Positions 34,676-42,512 of a stretch of 64,000 nt of DNA are shown in pieces (position 1 is the first letter of the stretch; every line of letters begins with the position of its first letter). This DNA comes from Bog-473 sp963750075. GTDB taxonomy: Bacteria > Actinomycetota > Acidimicrobiia > Acidimicrobiales > RAAP-2. The notes below the pieces were generated by a model. The model made no database searches. It saw only the letters and a list, made by a program, of their open reading frames with translations, and was not told the origin of the DNA. The translations under genes and the position numbers were made by a program. The stretch spans positions 248,001-312,000 of the forward strand of contig CAVVPG010000004.1 of the NCBI GenBank assembly GCA_963750075.1, given 5' to 3'.

Positions 34676-35646
34676 TGGCAGGATCGGGACTGCTCGGGCG
34701 GCTGCGGACGGCCCGCTTCCCGCTCGCGGCGCCGTCATGGCCCACGACCGTGGAACGGCCCGACCCCGAGCGCAAGGTCGGGCTCGACTACGACCACGAC
34801 TGGTCGCGGCGTTACCCGGTGCGCCTGGCTCGCGCGGTCGTGCTGGACAACGTGACCCGGCCGGCCGCCCGTCTGCTGGCCCCGGCGACCGTACGGGGCC
34901 TCGAGCACCTCCAGCACGTCGAGGGTCCCGTGATCTTCGCGGCCAACCATGCCAGCCATATCGACACACCCCTGCTCCTGACCACGCTCCCGGTGGAGTT
35001 CCGGCACCGCACCGTGGTCGCGGCGGCCTCGGACTATTTCTTCGACCGCACCTGGAAGTCGTTGCTGTGGTCGTTCGCCCTGGCGGCCATCCCGATCGAA
35101 CGGAGCAAGGTGAACCGCAAGTCGGCGGACACGGCCGCAGAGCTGGTCGAAGACGGGTGGAACCTCGTGATCTTCCCGGAGGGCGGCCGCTCCCCCGACG
35201 GGTGGACCCAGCCCTTCCGCGGCGGGGCGGCGTACCTGGCCCGGCGTACCGGGCGGCCCGTCGTGCCCGTGTACCTCCACGGAACCCGCCACGTGTTGCC
35301 GAAGACGTCCGAGTTCGGGGCCAAGGCACCCGGCGGCTCGGGCACCGAGTCGCGCCGCGGCGGCAGGCTGCGCCGCTCACCGATCGCGGTGCTCTTCGGA
35401 GCCCCGATGACGCCGGACGACGGGGAGAACGCGCACCGGTTCTCCGACCGCGTCGAGGCTGCGGTGGCTACGTTGGCGCGCGAGGTCCACTCCGACTGGT
35501 GGCAGGCCCGCCGTTCGGTCAGTGCGGTGGCGCCCGTCGAAGGAGCAGAGAACGCGCATCGAGGGCCCGCCGCCTCGGCCTGGCGCCGGGCCTGGGCTCT
35601 GGACGAACCCCCGGCACGCAGGGGCACACCGGCGTGGCCCGACTGA
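34675..35646 (+). CDS. 1-acyl-sn-glycerol-3-phosphate acyltransferase (PlsC family)
   Basis: A 323-residue acyltransferase with the PlsC motifs: NHASHIDTPLLL (His-x4-Asp, near 98-109), FFDRTWKSLLW, and FPEGGRSPDG near 163-172 (the phosphate-binding EGxR-type motif). It transfers an acyl chain from acyl-CoA or acyl carrier protein to a hydroxyl, usually of lysophosphatidate. The start overlaps the preceding stop by one base (TGATG). It closes the four-gene operon and may acylate the alcohol made by the upstream enzymes. The last 50 residues are basic and poorly ordered. Confidence 0.85.
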   Translation: MAGSGLLGRLRTARFPLAAPSWPTTVERPDPERKVGLDYDHDWSRRYPVRLARAVVLDNVTRPAARLLAPATVRGLEHLQHVEGPVIFAANHASHIDTPLLLTTLPVEFRHRTVVAAASDYFFDRTWKSLLWSFALAAIPIERSKVNRKSADTAAELVEDGWNLVIFPEGGRSPDGWTQPFRGGAAYLARRTGRPVVPVYLHGTRHVLPKTSEFGAKAPGGSGTESRRGGRLRRSPIAVLFGAPMTPDDGENAHRFSDRVEAAVATLAREVHSDWWQARRSVSAVAPVEGAENAHRGPAASAWRRAWALDEPPARRGTPAWPD

Positions 35647-35726
35647 CCCGTCGGGCGCGGTCGGGCAGGTGCCGTCGGCGTGACCGCGCCCGGTGCGCCG
35701 AAGATCCGCCCTCGGGCGATGGATGG

Positions 35727-36200
35727 TCAACCCGGGAGCACGGACTGCGTGATGAGAATGACCGCCTCCGCCAAACCCGCGTCGCGGTGCACCAGGCTGG
35801 CCTGATAGCCACGGTCTCGGATCATGTCGACGAACGTGTCCGTGCCGGGGAACTCGATCACGACGATCTGATCCCACGGACGTGTCTGCCCGATGAGCGC
35901 CTGGTGCACGTCGTTGTAGAGGATGATCCTGCCGCCACGGCGACCGACCTGTTCCACTGCGATCTCTGCGTAGCGGCCGTAGGCGTCGGCGCCGGAAAGC
36001 CCGGCGCGAGCCAGCTCGTGTCCCGCCGGATAGATCGCCCGCTCGCGAAAGGCGAGGAGGTTCACGAATTGCAACGGGCCCTGGTAGCCGGCCTCAATCA
36101 GGGCGATCAGTTGTGACTCCCCGGGGTTGATGCCGCCGGCCCCGCGCGCCCCCAGCTCACGGAGAAGCGCCTCCAAGGTATCTGCGCTCGGTCCCGTCAC
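35727..36200 (-). CDS. DUF1330-like protein
   Basis: A 157-residue protein with a ferredoxin-like (dimeric alpha-beta barrel) core. LQFVNLLAFRERAIYP near 43-58, DAYGRYAEIAVEQVGRRGGRIILYNDV near 71-97 (given as parts) and WDQIVVIEFPGTDTFVDMIRD near 108-128 are typical of the DUF1330 group. No enzyme activity is established for the family. It is convergent with the PlsC gene and stands alone. Confidence 0.72.
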   Translation of the reverse strand: MTGPSADTLEALLRELGARGAGGINPGESQLIALIEAGYQGPLQFVNLLAFRERAIYPAGHELARAGLSGADAYGRYAEIAVEQVGRRGGRIILYNDVHQALIGQTRPWDQIVVIEFPGTDTFVDMIRDRGYQASLVHRDAGLAEAVILITQSVLPG

Positions 36201-36468
36201 CGGTCACGCCCCCTCTCAGCAATTACCGCCACGATCGTACCAACGGTCCCATGCCGGACGGGGTGACGACCCGATGCCTGTCGAGCGGCGACCAAGAGAG
36301 ACGATCACCATGGGGGCGGCGCCTCGCTCCCCGATGCGGGGCGAGGCGAGCAACCCTGGTGCGGCACGGATATCGGGGCGCCGGGGTAAGCCTGCGGTCG
36401 GGACATCCCGTTGCCCTCGACGTCCACCATTTCATCGGCGTCGCCTGCTCACGCGACGGCCCGTCGGA

Positions 36469-36753
36469 TCACCAGCTGCTGTCGATGGACTCCTCGGCCG
36501 CATCCGTCATCGCACCCGTCAACGCACCAGGATCGAGAGCTTTGCCTTCCGCATCATCCGCCCGCTTGAGATCGGTGCCGTCCTCACCCGTCGCCTCCGC
36601 AACCCGCTCCATTCCCGTTGTGATCGGGTCGTCGGGAGGCGGATCCTGCGACTCGACTCCGGCATCCCGAACAAGAGCAGTGGGCGTCCCATCTGATATC
36701 CAGCGGGATTCATGCCGCCCATAGGGATCCTTGTACCAACCTTCTTCGTTCAC
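36469..36753 (-). CDS. Small acidic protein with WYxDP-type N-terminal motif
   Basis: A 94-residue protein starting MNEEGWYKDPYGRHESRW, a motif typical of DUF2510-like actinobacterial proteins (WYxDP-G-xRxWDG), followed by a low-complexity Asp/Glu/Pro-rich tail without membrane helices. GGAAGGA lies about 12 bases before the ATG. In other proteins this motif sits in front of membrane or signalling domains; here it stands nearly alone. Function unknown. The 268 bases between 36201 and 36468 hold nothing I can name. Confidence 0.6.
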   Translation of the reverse strand: MNEEGWYKDPYGRHESRWISDGTPTALVRDAGVESQDPPPDDPITTGMERVAEATGEDGTDLKRADDAEGKALDPGALTGAMTDAAEESIDSSW

Positions 36754-36890
36754 TATCCCATCCTTCCGGCGGACACGGCAGCACGCGGCTCGTGCTCAGG
36801 GTAACTCGGGCACGGGCCCGGCGGTGTGTCACGGCGAGACCAACGGACACGGGATCGAGGTCCTACCCCTCTTCGCCGGGGTGAGGACGC

Positions 36891-37568
36891 CTACTCTGGG
36901 TTCGGGGCGTCCCTGTCGTCTTCGACGCGAATGTTCAATCCGGCAAACACGCGTGTAGCAAGCGGGAGAAGTTGCGAGCTGTCAATCACGATGTCTCGAA
37001 GATACTCCCCGCCCTTGATTTGCGAGAGACCGGATCCGTGAAATCGGGCCCCTGGCAGCTCTGCCTGAGATAGATCGGCTGCGTTCAGGTCGCAGTCGAA
37101 GAAGCATGTCGTCGTGAGGTGGGCCGAGTAGAACTCAGCTCTCTCGAGGTTGACGTGATCGAAGAGGATGCGACGACCTTCGCTCATTCGGAAGTTGACG
37201 TCGTCAAGTCGTACCTCTTCAAACGTGACGTCCCGCATGTGAGATCGCGGGAGCAACGCACCCGACATTCGACACCCCTTGAAGGTGACCCGAGTGAAGG
37301 ATGCCTCTTCCATGTCTGCGCCGGAAAGGTCGCTGCCCTCCACCAGCACATCCACCAAGCGCAGACGGCTGAGATCAGCCGCGATGAATGACGAATGGAC
37401 GATCTGCGAGTCCTCCACCACGAGGCCTTCGAGCTGGGCATCAGAGTAATCACCCTGGATGGTGAGGCCGTGGACCTCGGAGCCGGCCACAAGGTTGAGA
37501 TTCGGCTCCGTGGGCATATCGGGGGGAAGGCGGGGAGCGACAGGTCGTTCGCTCCCCGGACGGGTCAT
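36891..37568 (-). CDS. Pentapeptide-repeat protein
   Basis: A 225-residue protein with a run of A(D/N)LxX-type pentapeptides from about residue 28 to 190: DLSRLRL, DLSGADMEEASFTRVTF, DVTFEEVRLDDVNF, ADLSQAELPGARF. These fold into a right-handed quadrilateral beta helix. Some members mimic DNA and inhibit gyrase; most have no known role. The repeats are imperfect, with many Val/Leu centres. The start at 37568 (MTRPGS) is chosen because upstream sequence looks non-coding; ATG 37580 is an alternative. Confidence 0.75.
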   Translation of the reverse strand: MTRPGSERPVAPRLPPDMPTEPNLNLVAGSEVHGLTIQGDYSDAQLEGLVVEDSQIVHSSFIAADLSRLRLVDVLVEGSDLSGADMEEASFTRVTFKGCRMSGALLPRSHMRDVTFEEVRLDDVNFRMSEGRRILFDHVNLERAEFYSAHLTTTCFFDCDLNAADLSQAELPGARFHGSGLSQIKGGEYLRDIVIDSSQLLPLATRVFAGLNIRVEDDRDAPNPE

Positions 37569-37737
37569 CGGCTCGAGCATAAGTGGCCAGAGCAGAGCGT
37601 CCCCGTCCGCAGGGTGGGTGAGGCCCTTGGATCCCTCCTTCATGTACCCATTGGACCTTCGGGCATTCGCCGGTGCCGGGCTGCCATGCGCGCGATCGGG
37701 CGGATTGCGACAATGGACCGTGCTCTCGTCCGGACCG

Positions 37738-38919
37738 ATGAGGCGATCGTGGGCTGCGGCAGTGGCAGTGCTGGTCGCCACCGCCCTGGCGGCGGTCGCG
37801 ACGATCGCGGGGGCCTCCGGTTCGCCTGTTCCCACGTCGAGAGGCTCGGGCAGTGCGGCTCACTCGGCGGCTTCGCCCGGAGCGAGACCGGCATTGGCTG
37901 CGCGCCGGCCCCAAGGGCAGCGGGCGCACCCACCCACAACTTCCACCACGGCTGCGCCGCCGACGCCCAGCCCTGTCGCGCTCGCCGGGTGCCCCGTGCC
38001 ACCGCAGCCCCCACTGCCGGCCCCGCCGCCGCCGTGGCACCCGGCGGTCCTCGTGACATCCCTTCCGCCGGTGAGCGCGCCCGCGCCGTGGACCTCGCAC
38101 GTCGGGGCCATCGCCGGCAAGGGCATGTGGATCTGGGAGTGGGGCAGTACCGACGGTGGCGACGCCGGCGAGATCGTGCAGCAAGCCCTTTCGGCCGGGC
38201 TACATCAGCTCTGGGTGCGGGTGGGCGACTCGATGAACGGTTTCTACGGCGCCGATGAGCTCGACGCGCTCGTACCGATCGCCCACGCTCATGGCATCGC
38301 CGTGATCGCCTGGGGTTTCCCGTACCTGTGGGATCCCGTCGGGGACGCCCGATGGACCGCGCAGATCCTCGACTGGCGGGCCTCCGACGGCCAACAGGTC
38401 GACGGCTACAGCGCCGACATCGAGGAGTCGACCGAGGGTGTCATGCTGAGCGCTCAGCGGGCAGCCGTGTACCTCGAGCTCGTTCGGCAGGCCGCCGGCA
38501 GCCGACTGGTCGTTGCGACCGTCTACCCACCGACGGACCCCAACTGGGACGGCGACTACCCCTACCGGGCGATGGCACCCTACGTCGACGCCTTCGCCCC
38601 GATGGTGTACTGGGAGTGCACCGATCCCGGCACCGACGCTGCGCTCGACGTCGCTCGCCTCTCGACACTCCGACCGGTGCACGTCATCGGACAGGCCTTC
38701 AACTTGGCCGGTGACGGCGGCCGGAGCATCTCCCCGAGCGGAGCAGAGATCGCGGAGTTCTTGGGCGCCGGTCACCGGGCCGGCGCGCTCGGCGCGTCCT
38801 TCTGGGTGTGGCAAGAGGCCACGCCGGAGGAGTGGGCCGCCGTAGCCGGCTTCCACTGGGGCTCGCATGGGTCCCGGCCCATACGACCGCGGTCCACCCC
38901 GACCACATCCCGACACTGA
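37738..38919 (+). CDS. Secreted TIM-barrel (glycoside hydrolase-like) protein
   Basis: A 393-residue protein with a signal peptide (MRRSW then a hydrophobic Ala/Val run to about residue 25). A low-complexity Pro/Ser/Thr/Ala linker follows to about 110, then a compact domain: GKGMWIWEWGST, LWVRVGDSMNGFY, ELDALVPIAHAHGIAVIAWGFPY, VDGYSADIEES, MAPYVDAFAPMVYWE. Strand-helix alternation and acidic residues at strand ends (DIEES, YWE) fit a TIM-barrel hydrolase of the putative-glycosidase type. The linker suggests a cell-wall-spanning tether. Substrate unknown. The signal peptide sets the start at 37738. Confidence 0.72.
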   Translation: MRRSWAAAVAVLVATALAAVATIAGASGSPVPTSRGSGSAAHSAASPGARPALAARRPQGQRAHPPTTSTTAAPPTPSPVALAGCPVPPQPPLPAPPPPWHPAVLVTSLPPVSAPAPWTSHVGAIAGKGMWIWEWGSTDGGDAGEIVQQALSAGLHQLWVRVGDSMNGFYGADELDALVPIAHAHGIAVIAWGFPYLWDPVGDARWTAQILDWRASDGQQVDGYSADIEESTEGVMLSAQRAAVYLELVRQAAGSRLVVATVYPPTDPNWDGDYPYRAMAPYVDAFAPMVYWECTDPGTDAALDVARLSTLRPVHVIGQAFNLAGDGGRSISPSGAEIAEFLGAGHRAGALGASFWVWQEATPEEWAAVAGFHWGSHGSRPIRPRSTPTTSRH

Positions 38920-38945
38920 CCCCTGAGCAAGTTAGTGTCCCCTTC

Positions 38946-39317
38946 ATGGTTCACGCGGACCTCGAAGAGCGATTCCGTGTGATGTGCAAGGGCCTTCCGG
39001 GCGTCACAGAGAAGTTGAGCCACGGAACGCCCGCGTTCTTCGCTGGAAAGCAATTCTTGATCCTGTGGCTCGACGGTCACCACGATCACCGGTTTCCTCA
39101 CTTGTGGTGTGCGGCGCCGCCGGGCGCCCAGGATGAGCTCGTCACGACGGAGCCCGACCGGTTCTTCCGGCCACCGTATGTCGGGACGCGGGGCTGGCTC
39201 GGAGTCCGACTCGACGGCGTCATCGACTGGGATGAGATCGCGCTCATCTGCGAGGAGGCGTTTCGCACGGTCGCGCCAAGGAAGCTCATCGAGGCTCTAG
39301 ACGAAGGTCGGGCCTGA
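38946..39317 (+). CDS. MmcQ/YjbR-family protein
   Basis: A 123-residue protein with the YjbR fold pattern: EKLSHGTPAFFAGKQFLILW near 23-42, then a polar strand region, RFFRPPYVGTRGWLGVRLDG near 72-91, and the C-terminal helix WDEIALICEEAFRTVAPRKL. The family is a small double-wing DNA-binding-like fold without established function. It begins 26 bases after the secreted barrel gene. The start ATG 38946 gives the typical family length. Confidence 0.78.
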   Translation: MVHADLEERFRVMCKGLPGVTEKLSHGTPAFFAGKQFLILWLDGHHDHRFPHLWCAAPPGAQDELVTTEPDRFFRPPYVGTRGWLGVRLDGVIDWDEIALICEEAFRTVAPRKLIEALDEGRA

Positions 39318-39333
39318 GGCCTCAGACACCGCC

Positions 39334-39522
39334 CTAGTGATCGATAGTGGCGACGAATTGGTACATCCACGCCTCGAGCGGACCGTCGTCGACCAGGACG
39401 TAGAGCCCGCCCTCCTCCGGAATCTCGATCCGCGGTGGAAACACCTCCAGCCGGCTCAGGCACGGGCCTCCCTCGCAACGGACGAACATCCGATCACCGC
39501 GCTGCAGCGGGGTGTCAGTCAT
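39334..39522 (-). CDS. Small conserved actinobacterial protein
   Basis: A 62-residue protein with two cysteines in FVRCEGGPCLSRLEVFPPRIEI and the ending GGLYVLVDDGPLEAWMYQFV. I recognise this as a recurring uncharacterised actinobacterial family. ATG 39522 (MTDTPLQRGD) gives the usual length; an upstream in-frame ATG would add 24 unlike residues. The closely spaced cysteines could bind a metal, but only two are present. Unknown function. Confidence 0.65.
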   Translation of the reverse strand: MTDTPLQRGDRMFVRCEGGPCLSRLEVFPPRIEIPEEGGLYVLVDDGPLEAWMYQFVATIDH

Positions 39523-39603
39523 GGTCTCGCCGTAAAACGCGTCGGAGTGCCGTGCTTCCGAGTCACCGGGCACCCTCGTTGACAAGAATGGCATGTGCCA
39601 ACT

Positions 39604-40137
39604 CTAAAGCGTGTACTCCCAGCCCTCCTGCCAGGAAGGATCGGCCCTCATCACGTCTTCGAGGTCTCCCCCGCGAAGAACGCGCTCAAGACCCCACCGG
39701 GTGGCCGTGTGGCCGACGACAAGGATGCGTTGACCTTCCCATCTGAGCGGCAGATCGGAGAGAAAACGGCCCACCCGGTCCGTGGCCTGACGCCAACTCT
39801 CGCCGTCGGGGTACGGGAGCTCGAGGTACCTGCGCCGATCACGATGAACCTCAGGAGCGGCGGCGCCGTTCAGTTGACCGTAGTCGCACTCCCTGAGCCG
39901 CCAGTCCTTGAGAACAGGTATGTCCGTGCCTGCAAAGGCCACCTCCACCGTCTCGATGGCTCTCTGTAGGTCCGACACGAAGATGGCCGCCAACCCGTCG
40001 TCGCGACGTCGTTGGCCGAGCAGCGCGGCATTGGCTCTTCCGGTGTCGGAGAGACGGCCCGGGAGCCACCCGGTCGCGATTCCCTTCTCGTGGTCCTCGG
40101 TCGTTGAGTGGGTTTCGAAGACAATCTCTGTCGCCAT
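39604..40137 (-). CDS. Histidine phosphatase-superfamily protein with altered RHG motif
   Basis: A 177-residue protein of the phosphoglycerate-mutase-like fold. SDLQRAIETVEVAF near 55-68, LRECDYGQLNG near 80-90 and VVGHTATRWGLE near 140-151 (second catalytic His) are conserved. The N-terminal RHG motif appears as Thr-His-Ser in FETHSTTEDHE (residues 7-17), keeping the His but losing the preceding Arg. This variant is recurrent in actinobacterial members. Dephosphorylation of a small molecule is likely but not certain. It lies alone between convergent and divergent small genes. Confidence 0.78.
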   Translation of the reverse strand: MATEIVFETHSTTEDHEKGIATGWLPGRLSDTGRANAALLGQRRRDDGLAAIFVSDLQRAIETVEVAFAGTDIPVLKDWRLRECDYGQLNGAAAPEVHRDRRRYLELPYPDGESWRQATDRVGRFLSDLPLRWEGQRILVVGHTATRWGLERVLRGGDLEDVMRADPSWQEGWEYTL

Positions 40138-40188
40138 GGCTGCAGTGATAGTGCACGGGACGAACGCGGCTCCACAGGCGGGTCGGAT

Positions 40189-40683
40189 TCATTGAGTGAC
40201 ACCCGGTCTCGGAACGACCTTGATCAACTGGAGCGCCGGATTCTCAGCGTCCCACAGGTCTCGGAACTCCTCGAGTGGTCGGAACCCGCACGCGAGATAG
40301 AAGGCTCGAGTCTTCGCGTAGCCTTCGTCGGGCTTGCTCGGGGCGAGCGTCTTCACTTGGAGGAATTCCACACCGTCCGCGGCCAACATGCCTTCGGCAT
40401 GCCTGAGCAACGCCAGGCCGATGCCCCGGCGGTGAAGCTCCGGCAGCACGGCCATCACGTAGACCTCGGCGGCGTAGCGGCTGTGCCTCACGAGAGTGAG
40501 GAGACCCACGTCCTCGTCCCCGAGTGATGCGATCACGGTGGGAGACCGATCGGCGGTGGCGACGTAGTCCTCGACCGAGGATGGAATACCGAACCACGCC
40601 GGGAGGGAAGTCAAGATCCTGCGGCAGGTCTCTCCGGATCCGACTGCTTCATCCCGTGTCCGAAGTGCTCCATCAGGGGTCAC
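40189..40683 (-). CDS. GNAT-family N-acetyltransferase
   Basis: A 164-residue acetyltransferase with the acetyl-CoA-binding motif A: VYVMAVLPELHRRGIGLALLRHAEG around 85-110 (core RRGIGLAL). KTRAFYLACGFRPLEEF near 135-151 is the classical C-terminal strand. The start at GTG 40683 (VTPDGALR) is the only start-like codon giving a normal length; upstream open frame is the shadow of the opposite strand. Substrate unknown. Confidence 0.75.
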   Translation of the reverse strand: MTPDGALRTRDEAVGSGETCRRILTSLPAWFGIPSSVEDYVATADRSPTVIASLGDEDVGLLTLVRHSRYAAEVYVMAVLPELHRRGIGLALLRHAEGMLAADGVEFLQVKTLAPSKPDEGYAKTRAFYLACGFRPLEEFRDLWDAENPALQLIKVVPRPGVTQ

Positions 40684-40914
40684 CCGTACAGCATGCCCTG
40701 CCCGGGTCTTTGGAGGGCGCACCAGACCGTCACAGAAGTCCTGCCTGAAACACGAGCAATCCCCCGGGCGAGAGTGGCGTGCGGGTTCTTCCGGAGTGGC
40801 GACTCGACCTCGTGACTCCGTCCACCGGATCGTTGCTGTGCAGCCTGCTCCGTGACGCCGAGCCACGTGCAATGCTGCTCCGGAGCGCCGACACCGGGCA
40901 CCGAGAGGAGCACC

Positions 40915-41739
40915 ATGCAGACGATCGTCCTCGGCAGCGGCAGCCCGCTTCCCGATCCCGAGCGTGCCGGGCCGGCAACCCTGGTACGCACGCAGATCGG
41001 TGACCTGCTGTTCGACTGCGGCCGAGGCGTCCTCATGCGCGCCGCTGCAGCGGCCTCGAGTGCGGGGGCGTTGCGGGGGCTGTTCCTGACCCACCTCCAC
41101 AGCGACCACACCACCGATCTGAACGATGTCATCACCTCGCGCTGGGTGACGTCGTTCCAGCCCCACCCGCTTCCCGTCTTCGGCCCACCCGGCACCGCCC
41201 GGTTGGTGGCGTCGACCGAGGCCATGCTCGAGCTCGACATCGGCTACCGCTTGGCCCACCACGCGGACCTGCAGTGGCGGCCGACGGCCGACGTCACCGA
41301 GCGCGAGCGCGGTGTCGTCCTGGACGAGGGACCGGTGCGGATCACGGCGGCCCCGACCGACCACGCGCCGGTGCGCCCCACCGTGGGCTACCGGATCGAC
41401 GAGGGCGAGACCTCCGTGGTGATCGCCGGCGACACCGTGCCGTGCCCGGGCCTCGACGAGCTTTGTGCAGGAGCGACCATGCTCGTCCACACCGTGATCC
41501 GCCGCGACCTGCTCGAGCCCCTCGGGCTGCCCCGGCTGACCGACGTGTTGGACTACCACTCGTCCGTGGAGGACGCAGCACAGACCGCCGCGCGCAACGC
41601 GGTCGGCACACTCGTGTTGACGCACCTCGTGCCCGCCCCCCAGGTCGGCGCAGAAGACGAGTGGGTCGCTCTGGCCGAAAAGCACTTCTCGGGCCACGTC
41701 GTGGTGGCACGGGACCTGTTGGCACTCGACGTCGGCTAG
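40915..41739 (+). CDS. Metallo-beta-lactamase-fold hydrolase, RNase Z/arylsulfatase-like
   Basis: A 274-residue protein of the ElaC/RNase Z-like MBL group. It begins with IVLGSGSPLPDPERAGPATLV, then has the zinc motif LTHLHSDHTTD (His-x-His-x-Asp-His) near 60-70. Later ligands are TDHAPVRP near 145 and the Asp of VVIAGDTVPCP near 168-178, with a final His in LVLTHLVP. AGGAG lies four bases before ATG 40915. Relatives process tRNA 3' ends or hydrolyse small esters and phosphodiesters. It lacks the long exosite of RNase Z, so a small-molecule substrate seems likelier. Confidence 0.82.
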   Translation: MQTIVLGSGSPLPDPERAGPATLVRTQIGDLLFDCGRGVLMRAAAAASSAGALRGLFLTHLHSDHTTDLNDVITSRWVTSFQPHPLPVFGPPGTARLVASTEAMLELDIGYRLAHHADLQWRPTADVTERERGVVLDEGPVRITAAPTDHAPVRPTVGYRIDEGETSVVIAGDTVPCPGLDELCAGATMLVHTVIRRDLLEPLGLPRLTDVLDYHSSVEDAAQTAARNAVGTLVLTHLVPAPQVGAEDEWVALAEKHFSGHVVVARDLLALDVG

Positions 41740-41774
41740 CCCGCGTCGCAGCTCGTGCGCCGTCCCCGGCCGCC

Positions 41775-42512
41775 CTATCCCCTCCGACGCCGCAGCCGCC
41801 GCCGTGGGCGCACGGCGGCGAGCCGCTCCTGGCGCAGGCTCTCGGACGCCGAGTCGTCGAGCGGTTCGAGTGCAGCGTCGTCGAGTGCCCATGACAACAG
41901 CATGTCGGCGAGCACAGGGTTGCGCGCCAGGACCGGACCGTGCAGATACGTCCCGACCACGCGGCCGCTCACGGCACCCTCGCCACCATCGCCGTTGCCG
42001 ACGCCGGCAGTGACCCGTCCCAGCTCGACCGTGCCTTCCGCCAGTCGCGTCCGGCCCCCGTGGTTCTCGAACCCGGTCAGGACCGGGAGGCCCTCGATGC
42101 CCACCGGCTCGGCGACCACCTCCCCCACCGCGCGCGGGCCGTCGCCCTTCGCGGTCTCGATGTCCAGGATTCCCACACCTTCGTGGGGATCACCGCCGGC
42201 ACCCGGGAAGCTGCGACCCACCACCTGGAAGCCGGCGCAGACCGCCAGCACCACGGCACCGGCCTCGGCGCGCTTGGCGAGAGTGCCGTCGTCAATGAGC
42301 GAGCGGGCGGCGCGCACCTGTGGCCCGTCCTCGCCACCGCCGAGACAGTAGACGTCCGCCTCTGGCAGGGCGTCGTCCGACGCCGCCTGCAGCAATTCGG
42401 CGTCCCAGCCGCGCCACTGGGCCCGCCGGACGAGGATCAGCCCGTTCCCCCCGTCGCCGTACGTGCCCAGAAGATCGGGGTACACCACCGCCACTCGCAG
42501 CGGCCCGCTCAT
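41775..42512 (-). CDS. gatD: Lipid II isoglutaminyl synthase, glutaminase subunit GatD
   Basis: A 245-residue class I glutamine amidotransferase of the CobB/CobQ-like group. The nucleophile is Cys92 in LAVCAGFQ, the catalytic His lies in GTYLHGPVL near 197, and the start (RVAVVYPDLLGTYGDGGN) is typical of GatD. Together with MurT it amidates the D-glutamate of lipid II to D-isoglutamine, supplying ammonia from glutamine. Its ATG overlaps the stop of murT (ATGA), as in other Gram-positive bacteria. It is the last gene of a three-gene unit. Confidence 0.9.
   Translation of the reverse strand: MSGPLRVAVVYPDLLGTYGDGGNGLILVRRAQWRGWDAELLQAASDDALPEADVYCLGGGEDGPQVRAARSLIDDGTLAKRAEAGAVVLAVCAGFQVVGRSFPGAGGDPHEGVGILDIETAKGDGPRAVGEVVAEPVGIEGLPVLTGFENHGGRTRLAEGTVELGRVTAGVGNGDGGEGAVSGRVVGTYLHGPVLARNPVLADMLLSWALDDAALEPLDDSASESLRQERLAAVRPRRRLRRRRG

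Noticed and set aside
40684..41892. Long N-terminal extension of the GNAT protein
   Set aside because: The extension is antisense to the metallo-beta-lactamase-fold gene, which has an excellent ribosome site and zinc motifs.
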